Position numbers and translations under genes: made by a program. Positions 55,092 to 64,000 of a stretch of DNA of 64,000 nt are shown here, piece by piece. Source of the DNA: Guillardia theta CCMP2712. Its lineage: Eukaryota > Cryptophyceae > Pyrenomonadales > Geminigeraceae. The stretch spans positions 463,697 through 527,696 of the forward strand of contig NW_005434622.1 in NCBI RefSeq assembly GCF_000315625.1. The letters are read 5' to 3'. The stretch's first letter is position 1; each line of letters starts with the position of its first letter. The notes beneath the pieces were generated by a model that worked only from the letters and a program-made list of their open reading frames with translations, was not told the origin of the DNA and searched no databases.

Positions 55092-57395
55092 ATGTGCAAC
55101 GAGGTTGCCGCCTCTGGTCCATTGAAGAGGCACAAGACCAGAGGACATGACGCTTCAAGGACCAGAGACAAGTGGCGCAAGAATGCAGAGTCGAAGAGGG
55201 TGCTCGGCGAGAAGGGGATGAAATGCTTGAAGGGATTCCTAGATGAGGAGATCGCCGTGATGCCTCAGGCTGGCAATGAGAACTTGCCGTCCATCTTCGT
55301 GACACCTGCCGAGATCATTCGGTACACGCTGGCAAGCTTTGCCTCCAAAGGATGCGGGAGGCGAGGGCAGGCTGCGCCCATGTTCGCGGAGGTGTACGGA
55401 AGTGTGGCCCACAGGGTTGTCTGCACTGATGTTGAGATTGAGAACCTTCCAAATCCTCCCACTGACTTTGACGTTCGATTCTACATCCCGAAACTCTTCG
55501 GGTGCGACATGTCATGCTTCGACATCTGTAGGAACATCATTGAAGAACTCCTGGCCATGAAGCTGCGGCTGATCCTTCAGGCAGAGGACCCTTCAGCGTG
55601 CATGATAACACTTGTTCGGACAAAGTACTTCCAGAAGCAAGTTGTCGTTGGAAACAGCTTCAGCCTCCTTTCCATTGGAGACTTCAACTCTGGCAAAGCG
55701 ATCGACATTGAGTTCTGGAGGAACCTAGAGGGAGGGCGCAAGTACTTTGATGACGCGAACTCGTTTGTGATTCCTCTGAACTTGGAGCAGCTTGCGGGTG
55801 TCATGCCTGTCAATGCTTTCACTATGACAGAGTCGTTTCAGAGAGCACTCGATCTTGCTGCCGCCAAGACCCTCGTGGTCGACGAACCTCTGAATGTCCT
55901 GAACGGGTTGACTCTGTACGCGCACGCTCTTTGTCACAAGATTCTGCTCCCGGAGGATATTGCTTGTGAGGACAGCTATGGCACGCTCTTTGCGGACTCG
56001 TTCATGGACACCTGCTTCATGCTGCAGGGCAGGTTTGACGACCCATTGAGATACGTGAAGAGCTTCATTCGCTCGCACTACACCGGCGCGCCGATCTGTG
56101 CCCTGGTCACTTTGACTCAGATGATAGTGGAAATCTTCCACCATGGTTCCTCGGACTTCACGGGAAGGGCTGTCGAGCAGAACGTTGTCGTTCTGTTGTC
56201 GAACTTCTTCGCTGAGCTGCTCTACACTGTGATCTCCACCATGGAATGCAGTGTTCGATCATTGGACATGATACTAACCGTCGCCAAGTTCGTCAAGAAT
56301 CCCTCGTGTCTCAGTGAGAGCAGTGTGGAAAGGATACTGACACTTCCGGGAGAAGGTGGCAGAACGATGAGGCTGATCAAGAAGTGTGGGGAAACCGAGC
56401 AGGCAGCACAGTTTGGAGAGCAGGTTGCGGACAGGCTGAAGAGATTTGTCTCCGAGAGTATGGCTACTTGGAGAAATGTTGCCCTCCTGTCAACCTGTGA
56501 GGCCCTCGATGTAACGTTTGATTCCTCAGCAAAGGGGAAGTTGATCAGCCAGCAGGACAGAGGGTCACTCCTGCCTTTCGTCGAACTGTTGCACTGTTGT
56601 TTGCAACCTTGCGAGGAACAGCAGGAAGGCACTCAAGGCTCAGCATCGTGTACGATCGACGATCGTGGCACCGGCACGTACTGGAGCGCAGAGGGTCAGG
56701 GCTCAGGTGGGATTTCAACGGAGGTTGCAAACCAGGAAGACTTGAAGCAGTTCCTCGATTTTCTCTGCAGTGCGCTCGATGTCAGGCTTGCGGATAAGGG
56801 AGGCAACGTCTGTGAATCTCCCCAGACTGCGCAAGAGGAGGAGGAGGAGGAGGAGGAGGAGGACACGGCTTCTTCGACTCTCGACTCAGTATCCGACACT
56901 TCATGGGATGATCCAGATGCTATCTTCAGGATCATACAGCCTGAGAATGACGTGCAAGACGAGCGGGGGGGAGCCTCTGAGGTCTTAATCCACAAGGATC
57001 TCGACATATTGAACATCAAGTACATTGACGAGCTTGTGCTGGACCAGGAGCTGGAGCCTGAGCTGGTAGGTCTCAGCCGCCGCGGGGCCAAAGATCGCTC
57101 TTCAGGAAGGAACAAGCAGCGAGCTCGGACGCCGTACTTGACCTTGAGACGGCTGCTAAATCTGGTGGCGGAACGTTCGAAGAAAGATGAGTTCCCGTTG
57201 CATTCTTCAGAGGCGATGAAGCAAAACAGAGCAAGCACCAACGATGCCGGGAGCAACAGGACGCTGCTGGCTTCTTGGCAGCCTCCTTCTCCAACTCCTC
57301 TCTCCCCCCTCCGCAATTCTGTGAAGCAGTGCAAGATTTTTCCCAGCCCTCGTTTCTCTTGCTTCCTCCGCGGGAGGATCCAGCAGGCGGGCTGA
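55092..57395 (+). CDS. TENT5/FAM46-like non-canonical poly(A) polymerase
   Basis: A single uninterrupted frame of 767 codons from ATG 55092. Nucleotidyltransferase features run in order: EVYGSVAHRVV (Gly103-Ser104), DFDVRFYI (Asp125, Asp127), NIIEELLAMKL, YFQKQVVVGNSFSLLSIGDF, NSGKAIDIEFW (Asp205, third carboxylate) and DANSFVIPL. This parallels the FAM46 series GSAASH, DLDLIF, WSLISLSNNSGKNVELKF and DSFQI. A helical region GTLFADSFMDTCFML..RYVKSFIRSHY matches the C-terminal half of the core. FAM46/TENT5 enzymes add poly(A) to secretory mRNAs in animals. The C-terminal 250 residues are an acidic (poly-Glu at 56838-56864) and Ser-rich extension without recognised domains. Absence of introns contrasts with neighbours. 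I am confident of the nucleotidyltransferase fold and less sure of the exact subfamily. Confidence 0.65.
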   Translation: MCNEVAASGPLKRHKTRGHDASRTRDKWRKNAESKRVLGEKGMKCLKGFLDEEIAVMPQAGNENLPSIFVTPAEIIRYTLASFASKGCGRRGQAAPMFAEVYGSVAHRVVCTDVEIENLPNPPTDFDVRFYIPKLFGCDMSCFDICRNIIEELLAMKLRLILQAEDPSACMITLVRTKYFQKQVVVGNSFSLLSIGDFNSGKAIDIEFWRNLEGGRKYFDDANSFVIPLNLEQLAGVMPVNAFTMTESFQRALDLAAAKTLVVDEPLNVLNGLTLYAHALCHKILLPEDIACEDSYGTLFADSFMDTCFMLQGRFDDPLRYVKSFIRSHYTGAPICALVTLTQMIVEIFHHGSSDFTGRAVEQNVVVLLSNFFAELLYTVISTMECSVRSLDMILTVAKFVKNPSCLSESSVERILTLPGEGGRTMRLIKKCGETEQAAQFGEQVADRLKRFVSESMATWRNVALLSTCEALDVTFDSSAKGKLISQQDRGSLLPFVELLHCCLQPCEEQQEGTQGSASCTIDDRGTGTYWSAEGQGSGGISTEVANQEDLKQFLDFLCSALDVRLADKGGNVCESPQTAQEEEEEEEEEDTASSTLDSVSDTSWDDPDAIFRIIQPENDVQDERGGASEVLIHKDLDILNIKYIDELVLDQELEPELVGLSRRGAKDRSSGRNKQRARTPYLTLRRLLNLVAERSKKDEFPLHSSEAMKQNRASTNDAGSNRTLLASWQPPSPTPLSPLRNSVKQCKIFPSPRFSCFLRGRIQQAG

Positions 57396-57588
57396 TCCAA
57401 GATGACCCCAGGCCTCCGAAACTAACACCCTCTTGTTTTGAATCAGTGACGCTCAAGTGATGATATTTGTACATTTACAGGAGGAACTAGATTCCAATGC
57501 AATGATATTAGATGAAAGTGTATAAAAAAAAAGGAAAGTAAAACAAACAAAAAGAAATCTTGTCGTGATTGTATTGATGAAGAACAAA
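57396..57588. other. Convergent 3' spacer TENT5-like / bL17
   Basis: Spacer of under 200 bp with A-rich runs (aaaaaaaaaggaaag near 57525) between two stop codons on opposite strands. It contains both 3' ends. No structured terminator. Confidence 0.4.
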
Positions 57589-58623
57589 TCAACCCTGACT
57601 AGGTACGGCCTCGACTTGATTCTTTTTCTCCTCAGCTCTTTGTTTGCGTCTCTCCTTGATCAATCTTAAGTCCTTGACGACAATTTTCTTCCCTTCCAGA
57701 TCCTGCAATCTCTTGTTCGTTGTCTCCACCACTTGCTCTTGCAGTTTCTTGTAGTAATCCACCAGGTGCTGATCATTAGCCGTCTCAGCAACCTTGATCA
57801 TCTTGGAGTAGGGAAGCCTTGTAGCAGCAGGCTTGCAAGGACGGAGCTCTCCTTCGCGGTCTATGTACTCAATCCATGCCATGTCCGCGTTGTCTCCCTT
57901 ACGAGGAGCGATGCATCGCACTATGCGTGTGTAACCGCCATGCCTCTGCGCATACCGCGGGACCAAGTCCAAGAAGAGCTTTGAGATGCTTTCTCCTGTC
58001 CTCAGAAATCCTCCAAGCTGTCGACGGGCCATTAACGTTCCCTGCTTCGCGAGCGTCACCATCCGATCCGCCACTCGCCGAAGCTGCCATGCATATCAGT
58101 AAACAGCGCATATGCCCGCCAAGGGTCAACCGCTTTAGCTCGTGCCACAGTCGTCTTGATCCTTTCATACATGATGAGATCAGTTGCCATATTTCTCAAC
58201 ATGGCCATCCTGGAAACAAGAGAACACAAAAAATCACATCTATCAGTCAGAAATCCCTTTGGACATCAAACAAAAGCTCGTCCCGTACCTCCTGTCATAT
58301 GGACGGTTCAATTTATTCTTCTTCTGCCTATGTCTCATTCCTCTCGTCTGCTCCCATGCCACCAGCCCCAACTTTGTACCCGCCATCGGCATGGGCGAGG
58401 TCCATAGGGTAGGAACAGCCATCAAACCTCTTGGAGCCATTGAATTCACAGCACCGAACGTTGACAAGCGGCTCATGGGCGATGAGAAGGAGGAGAAGTA
58501 CCTCTGACGGAGGGATGTCGAGGAGATGGTCTTAGTTTGCATGCTCTGAGCGGTACTTCTTCCTGCAAGCGACCCGAGCGCCCGCACCGCACCCGCCCTC
58601 ATTCGCTGCATTCCCACGAGCAT
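57589..58623 (-). CDS. MRPL17: Mitochondrial ribosomal protein bL17m
   Basis: Three exons (58623-58289, 58209-58131, 58083-57589), introns 79 and 47 nt, give 302 residues. The N-terminal 100 residues or so form a basic, Ser/Arg-rich presequence (MLVGMQRMRAGAVRALGSLAG, RQRYFSSFSSPMSRL). It is followed by the bL17 core MRHRQKKNKLNRPYDRR, MLRNMATDLIMYERIKTT, VARAKALRRVADRMVTLAKQ and RRQLGGFL, matching bacterial L17 (HRkAMLRNL..LI..ERI.TT..KAK). YTRIVRCIAPRKGDNADMAWIEYID corresponds to the conserved C-terminal strand. A C-terminal charged helix is added, as in many mitochondrial versions. bL17 sits near the peptide exit tunnel of the large subunit. Presequence type favours mitochondrion; there is no signal peptide for a complex plastid. 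Confidence 0.9.
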
Positions 58624-58674
58624 CGCTGCTGCCAGCGGCGGATGCGCGGAATATGAGGGTGATGATCTGTACCG

Positions 58675-59015
58675 CCGCCGGCTCTGTCGGACCGTACGGG
58701 CCCGGCGGCGGGCCGGACACCGGGCCGCCGGGGGGCCGCCCGACCGCCCGGCCGGTCCCGGAGTCCGATCCGATCATCACCGGGCCGGGCCAGTCACAGC
58801 AGCAAGTTACTCAAAGTACGGTCACAGCAGCCTTAACTGAAGTGAGTAAAGTTGCACCTTAACTGATATGAGGATAAGTGGAGTCCACTGATCAGGCTCC
58901 GGGGCCGGTGACGCCGCCGCGGGGCCGGGTCCCGCGGGCCGCCGCCGCCGCGCCCGCCCCGGGCTGAGCCTCCGTCTCCGCGGGGCGCGGCGCCGCCGAG
59001 CAATCGGATGATCGG
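58675..59015. repeat. GC-rich interspersed element, copy 7 (double block)
   Basis: Two very GC-rich halves (58675-58800 and 58890-59015), e.g. gggccgccggggggccgccc and ccgccgccgccgcgcccgcc, separated by a low-GC spacer containing tactcaaagtacggtcacag and gtgagtaaagttgc. It includes gtccgatccgatcatcac, the complement-like form of the gatcggactc word. It lies just upstream of the bL17 start. A coding origin is unlikely. Confidence 0.6.
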
Positions 59016-59508
59016 TGCCGTGGCATTCGCAAGAGTCACGCCAGTATAAAATAAGAGTAGTATAATCTCTTAATAGTTGGTTTTACTCAACTGTGATCTG
59101 TACCATTTAAGGCTGACACGTTTTTAAAACGCTCTTGTAGAGTTTTACTCCAGACGTAGCCTTACGGTACCCTACCCACCTCAATCAGTTTGACACACTG
59201 TGAAAAGTCTTCATAAATTGTCTCCCAGATATCTTGAAACTTTGAAATCAAAGAGAATTATTTTCAGGATATCTGAGAATTTTTATCAAACACCCCCATT
59301 GCTTTTTCGTTCACGCAAAGATTCCAGATCTGACCTTTTTTTTTCGATGGATGGGATCCGTGCAGGGGTGATCGGGGAGGAGGGGGTAGTGTGTGGATAA
59401 ACAGGTGGGTAGTGACGCTAGAAAGCCGTGATTTCGAGATCCATAATGAGGGGTAGGGTGGGGGTGCTAGGTTGCAGGGCAGGCTACCGGTGGTCGTATT
59501 AGCTCGGC
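59016..59508. other. Intergenic region upstream of the EF-hand gene
   Basis: About 490 bp, AT-rich at first, then G-rich with ggggtagtgtg and gaggggtagggtgggggtg near 59380-59470, the same word class as in 53320-54620. No exon supported. Confidence 0.35.
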
Positions 59509-61124
59509 ATGGCTGAGGTTCGTGTTATTTCATGCTCCTTGCTGCCGCGGCCATGGATGACGATGACGATGACGATGGATGACGCATGTGCTAGCAGGTA
59601 GACTCCAAGAGGAAGCGCTTCGACCACCTGTTCGAGGAAGCAAGGCAGCTAGTACACTTTGTGAAGGAATGCTCGAGTGAGAAGTTTTTGATGCGGGACA
59701 TTGAGGTGCTGCGCGGGAGATCCGCCCGAGTGTTGATTCACAACTGACATGCTGATGGAAATCAGGACGCGGAAGCGATGCTGCAAGAGTGCCTGGAAGC
59801 CTACCACGAAGTGATAGACTCACTGGATCCCGATTCACAGAAATTGTTCCGGATCAACGTGGGCGACAAAGTAATGAAGCTGAACAAGGAGCTCACGGAT
59901 TTCGTTGCCATAAAAAAACCACCAACGCCAATAGGATTACAGCGAAGGAAATCAGCTACTGCCTTGGATATGAAAAAATGTATACCGGGCACAACTGGCA
60001 TGGCTACGGCTAACATGACTAAGGTCTCACTCGTTAGAACCATTTTGAGTCATTCATGACCTAACAACTCAGATCTCATCACGGTGCTTGGACTCCTTAC
60101 TTAAACTTCCATCAACGAAGAAGATATCAGATGATACCCTGGTGAATTGTACAACCTTTGCTGTTTGGGTCAGTGAGTTTAATCGTGCTACAGGCTTTTA
60201 ACCCCGTCGAGGTTGATGCAACGCTTGCGTCACATTGTAAACTGCTGACTTTCAGTCATTTCCCAGCTATCCCCAAGATCTCGCACGTCGTTCCTGCGCC
60301 TTCCACTTAGCCGCCTCAAGGATTTGACCGAGGAAGCATTGGTGTGTATTTCCAAGCGCCCTGTCGGGTAAAATGACTTGGTGGATAGCTTTCCAAACGC
60401 GCCGAATTGTTTCGTCAAGACACAGAGGAGGCCATGGCACTTGCGCAGAAGTGATGTTTAACCTCTTGTTGAAGTTTGATGTTGACGGCTTCGGGTTCGC
60501 AGGGCCTTGGAGGCGTCCAGCACTTGTTTAAGAGACTATTTCTCGTCGATCAAACCATCGGAGCTGTCGTCTCGCATCAAAGTGACGTTTGATGCTTATG
60601 CCAATGAGAAAGGCCTGTTAGAGCGGAAGCAAGTACAAACGGCATTCTTGGAGATGGGTAGGAGACTCAAAGAAGATGAAATTGATGTACTGATGGACGA
60701 GTTCGATGCCGATAACAATGGTGCTTACGATCTGGTGAGCTCCAAATCAACTCCTTCCAAAACTGAAACTGACGGACTTATTTGAAGCCGGAGTTCGAAC
60801 ACATGATTCGTCATTTGATCGGCACGAAATGTCCTGTAAGTTCGCTATTGTGGTGTCTGCACCTTTTTGACGGTCTGTGTTTCCCAACGAATAGGAGAAC
60901 TGCCTTGTATGCACAACGATCAAAGTAAGAAAGTCAGAATTATTTCGATCAAACTCACGTATTTCATAATCTTGCAGAAAGTGCTGGACAAAGCAGGTCA
61001 TTTTGATGCGCCGACGCTCAGTTCGGAGATGCGAAAGGTCGCTATCAAGTGAGAACACACTGGAGGCCGCGACTCGTTGGGCCCTGTTTTGCAGCTTTCG
61101 TGTATCAAGAGTAGAATTGAATGA
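59509..61124 (+). CDS. EF-hand calcium-binding protein
   Basis: Start ATG 59509 with a 9-base first exon (MAE) spliced to VDSKRKRFDHLFEEARQLVHF and then DAEAMLQECLEAYHEVIDSL, all helical. Further short exons lead to LKDLTEEALLSKRAELFRQD and ALEASSTCLRDYFSSI. An EF-hand pair follows: IKVTFDAYANEKGLLERKQVQTA (degenerate loop) and LMDEFDADNNGAYDLPEFEHMI (intact loop D-A-D-N-N-G-A-Y-D-L-P-E), joined across the intron at 60736-60785. Terminal exons ENCLVCTTIK, KVLDKAGHFDAPTLSSEMRK and LSCIKSRIE end at TGA 61122-61124. A calcium-sensing role is inferred. One intron near 60236 would be only 19 nt and is doubtful, so exons 60060-60280 are approximate. Confidence 0.65.
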
Positions 61125-61196
61125 ATTGGATAGACTGACCCCTAGGCGATGTCTTTGCATCTCATTTCTCAGTCCGATGATTATGCCCGGACGGTA

Positions 61197-61412
61197 ATCA
61201 CTGAGTGATCGGACTCGGAGCCGCGGCCGCTAGCCGATCGCTCCGACTGAGTCCCAGCCTGGCAGCCTGAGCCTGGCCTGCCCGGCCGCGCAGGTCACTG
61301 GCGCTGATCGGCCCGGGTGCACTCAGCGGCCGCGGTCACCCCGTGTCGCCGATCGGACTCGGCCCCCGACTGCCGTGACACCGGCGGCAGGAGTCACCGG
61401 GTGTTCGGCCGT
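61197..61412. repeat. GC-rich interspersed element, copy 8
   Basis: Well-preserved GC-rich block with gatcggactcgg at 61209 and again near 61353 (gccgatcggactcgg). It also has ggtcactg and gaccgcggccgc-like words. It ends about 58 bp before the kinase start. Confidence 0.6.
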
Positions 61413-61469
61413 TTCCCGTAACTGTAATTTGACTCGCATAACCGTCTTTCAGCGAGATTTCGGGGCGCC

Positions 61470-64000
61470 ATGGGCACCGAGAGCGGAGGAGGGTCATGGT
61501 GCGTGTACGTCTCCTTCCTCGGGGTCGCCGGGCTGGGCGAAGTGAAGGTCCCCTGCAAGGCCAAAGACAGCATCCGCCACCTGCTGATCAAGGTGAGTCA
61601 GTCCTGTCCTCCCTGCCTTCTCGCTCGTCCCTCCTCCTGAACCTTGGTTGGGCCCAGGCGAAGGAAAGGGCGAGGATGATGCTCCCTGAGAACACAGACG
61701 CGTCACTGATAGAAGCAGCGGACTCTCTGATCGAACGTTCTGGAGCCATCCTCTTCCAGGGAGACAGTGTGTCCGAGGTCTCTTCTCCCCTCTCGTTCAC
61801 TCCAGTGGGACTGAAATGCTGCAGGTGCTTTCCAACGGCGACCGAGTTACAGCGATCAGTCCTCTGATACCGAGGGATGCGGTGGAGCAGCAGATGACAG
61901 AACGAGCCAGGTCAACGAGAGGACGGAGCAAGAAGTCTTCCAGGCGCCAAAGGACTCCCAGCACCAGTCCAGAGGACTCCGGGACTTCACATTCGGGGAC
62001 TTCACGATCAAGATACCGCACCACTCATGGCACTGAAGAGTTCCTCAGAGGAACGGACAGGTGAGGAGAGGATGACAGTGCAGGCGAGCACAAACCTTCC
62101 CCCGCAGGCCAGCCACGGGGATACCAGCAGCAGGGTCGATGAACTACAAACAATGGCAGACCAAGGGGCACGACGATAGCTACGAGACGGTAACTTGCGA
62201 CGCTCGTCAGGTCTCTTGACGCTAAGATCATTGCAGTCAAGTGCGGGCTCTGAGAACTCTCCTCCTCAAGACGCGAAGCGACAATCAGTCGTGACCCGCA
62301 CGCCGGGCGATGGCTCAGTCTCCTTCAGCGTTGTCATGCCGCCGCCGTCTATCAGGATGGACGACAAGTCAAGGATGAGGGACAGCCGTCGAGACTCGTA
62401 CACCGACTCGTCCCTCATCAACACGACGCAGGAAGGTGTGAAGCACATTGACGATCTGAGACGGTCGTCGGCATGACCAGCCCTCCACCAGCTACCCCAG
62501 TGACGGCGCTGGTGCATCAGACCATCAACAACATTAGTGGCCCTCCTCTTGCTGTGAGCTGGCTTGCTTCTTTGACTGTCCTCTACCTGCGTCTGATTGT
62601 GATCCGTCGAAGATCCGTCAGCGATACAAAGAGATTCGTAGGCTCAAGGGAGGACAGAAGACGATCGTGTACCTCGGTCACGACACTGGTTGCCCATCGT
62701 TCTACCGCGAGGTTGCGAGATCTTCCTTTCCCATCTGTTGACGATGTTGATGATGATGATGACGACGATGACGACGACGAGTGATGATGATGATGTTGAT
62801 GATGTGACATTGATTATTATGATGGCGACGACTGTGGTGGTGGTTGTGACGATGATGATGATTATGAGGAGTGTGACGATGACCATGACAATGACGATGC
62901 AAAGGTCGTGGTAAAGTTGATGCCGGGCAACTCTGCTGGGGACGTGCTCTACAGGTGGGAACGGTCGTGTGGGGCCTGAGGCCTGACTCGGTCGCAAGAT
63001 GGAAGCAGGAGATGAGAACAGTTGCCAGTCTCCGGCACCCGAACATCGTCACCTACTTTGACATGGGGCAGGTCAGCCTGCCCTGACGCGACGGGACTAG
63101 GAGTTGGTGACGGTGGGACGGCAGGACAACGACGGGTCGCAGTACCTCGTGATGGAAGTCGTGCCGGGGACAGGTAGCTCTGCAGCGGAAGCCGAGTAGC
63201 TCCTCTAGCTGACACTTAGTTGCCCGTTGCCATGGCAGATTTGCAGCAGATCTTGGATACTCAGGTGAGAGAGACCTGCTGTGATCGTAGAAGTTGCTGC
63301 TTGCTGCTTGCCGGTAGGATGAAGTTGCTGACTAGCTGCCAGGGTTACCTCTCGGAGGACCAGACCATCTCCATCGTCATCGGCGTCCTCCATGCGCTCG
63401 TCACTGCACATTCAGCCGGTGAGGAGCGAGGAGGAGGATAAGGAAGGAGACGAGGAGAGGAGAGGAGAGGAGAGGAGAGGAGAAGAAATGCAGATATCTC
63501 AATTTCATCTCCAACGATCGGAGAGGAATGCTCTTTCATTCTGATCAGAGGGGATGATTGTCCTTTCACTGTTGTCTCAGGGATCGTTCATCGAGATATC
63601 AAACCATCGAACATCATCGTCGTCCTCTCAACTCTGCATATCAAGGTGAAGAGATGGAGGGGTCGAGAATGAGGGAGAGGGAAACGAGGTCGGAGGAAGA
63701 GGAGAGTGGAGGAGGGAGAAGGTGAGGAAGGTGCAGGTGACAAGGAGGGGGGGGGGGGGCAGTGATCATGAAGGAGGAGGAGACGAAGGAGTGGTGGTGG
63801 TGGTGGTGGTGGTGGTGGTGGTTAGTGGAAGAGGAGGAGGAGGAGGAGGAGGGGGAAGAGGAGGAGGAGGCGATTTTACGGGGAGCTGACGAGGGAGCGA
63901 TCAGCTCATCGACTTCGGTCTAGCAAAGCAGATGGATAACGCGTCTCTCATCAGTCGAATCTACACGCCCATGTACTTCAGCCTGGCATAACGATGCCAG
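61470..64000 (+). CDS. Protein kinase (STE/MAP3K-like), 3' end beyond window
   Basis: Start ATG 61470 (MGTESGGGSWCVYVSFLGV). The N-terminal exons encode a globular region of unknown type (VKVPCKAKDSIRHLLIKAKE, LSNGDRVTAISPLIPRD) and a Ser/Arg-rich linker. The kinase domain starts about 62610 (KEIRRLKGGQKTIVYLGHDT, glycine loop reduced), then VVVKLMPG (likely lysine), WKQEMRTVASLRHPNIVTYFD, GSQYLVMEVVPG, VHRDIKPSNIIV (catalytic HRD at 63589) and LIDFGLAKQMD (DFG at 63907). The window ends in the activation segment (YTPMYFS). All three catalytic motifs are intact. Introns of 44-330 nt include microsatellites (GAT/GAC at 62748-62810, GGT at 63793-63822). The family call is from general similarity only. 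Confidence 0.75.
62748..62810. repeat. (GAT/GAC)n intronic microsatellite
   Basis: Imperfect gat/gac trinucleotide run within a kinase intron; a looser continuation extends to about 62900. Confidence 0.75.
63793..63870. repeat. (GGT)n and (GGA)n intronic microsatellites
   Basis: About ten ggt units followed by a gga-rich run, in the intron between the HRD and DFG exons of the kinase gene. A (ggaga)n run also occurs at 63445-63482. Confidence 0.8.

Overview
This is a stretch of protist nuclear genome, dense with genes on both strands. Nearly every gene is interrupted by short GT-AG introns of about 40-80 nt; the ones I could measure exactly are mostly 44-58 nt. The gene content is eukaryotic: a BOP1/Erb1 ribosome-biogenesis WD40 protein, a DDX54/Dbp10 helicase, signal peptide peptidase, PTAR1, an AAGAB-like protein, p31comet, mitochondrial bL17, a TENT5/FAM46-like nucleotidyltransferase, MORN/EF-hand/C2 proteins, AP2 and EsV-1-7 zinc motifs. 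Together with roughly even base composition, GC-rich interspersed elements and several signal-peptide proteins, this suggests a microalga. My best guess is a cryptophyte such as Guillardia, by inference from gene style only; stramenopile or haptophyte relatives are not excluded.

Layout. 1-11595 (minus) is one uninterrupted reading frame of at least 3,865 codons that runs off the left edge and encodes a giant filamin-type repeat protein with an N-terminal signal sequence. 12364-13253 (+) is a small polytopic membrane protein. 13479-16057 (-) is BOP1. 16718-20603 (+) is a protein with RGG, SAM and FKBP segments. 20723-22584 (-) is an RPA-like OB-fold protein. 22906-24564 (-) is a C2-domain protein. 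24932-26739 (+) is PTAR1. 26805-29487 (-) holds a TPR co-chaperone and an AAGAB-like protein whose ends overlap. A 100-N assembly gap lies at 29947-30046. 30331-31650 (+) is signal peptide peptidase. 31745-32716 (-) is a membrane-anchored protein, 33264-35127 (-) a secretory leucine-rich-repeat protein, and 35532-37460 (+) a secretory 2OG-oxygenase-like protein. p31comet (about 38110-38998), two poorly defined small genes and DDX54 (40554-44518) follow. 44665-48724 (+) is a MORN/EF-hand/double-C2 protein whose first intron is full of a 17-bp minisatellite. 49122-51601 (+) carries an EsV-1-7 zinc-repeat array followed by an AP2 domain. 51602-54544 is gene-poor. 55092-57395 (+) is the TENT5-like protein, 57589-58623 (-) mitochondrial bL17, 59509-61124 (+) an EF-hand protein, and from 61470 (+) a protein kinase runs off the right edge.

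GC-rich elements sharing words such as gatcggactc and tttactcaaagt recur at eight intergenic sites and look like one dispersed family. BOP1 and DDX54 both act in 60S ribosome biogenesis, and signal peptide peptidase, the LRR protein and the oxygenase belong to the secretory route, but I see no functional cluster of the bacterial kind. Exon boundaries were read by eye from splice consensus plus frame continuity. Those of BOP1, signal peptide peptidase, bL17 and the small membrane protein close exactly in frame; others are approximate.
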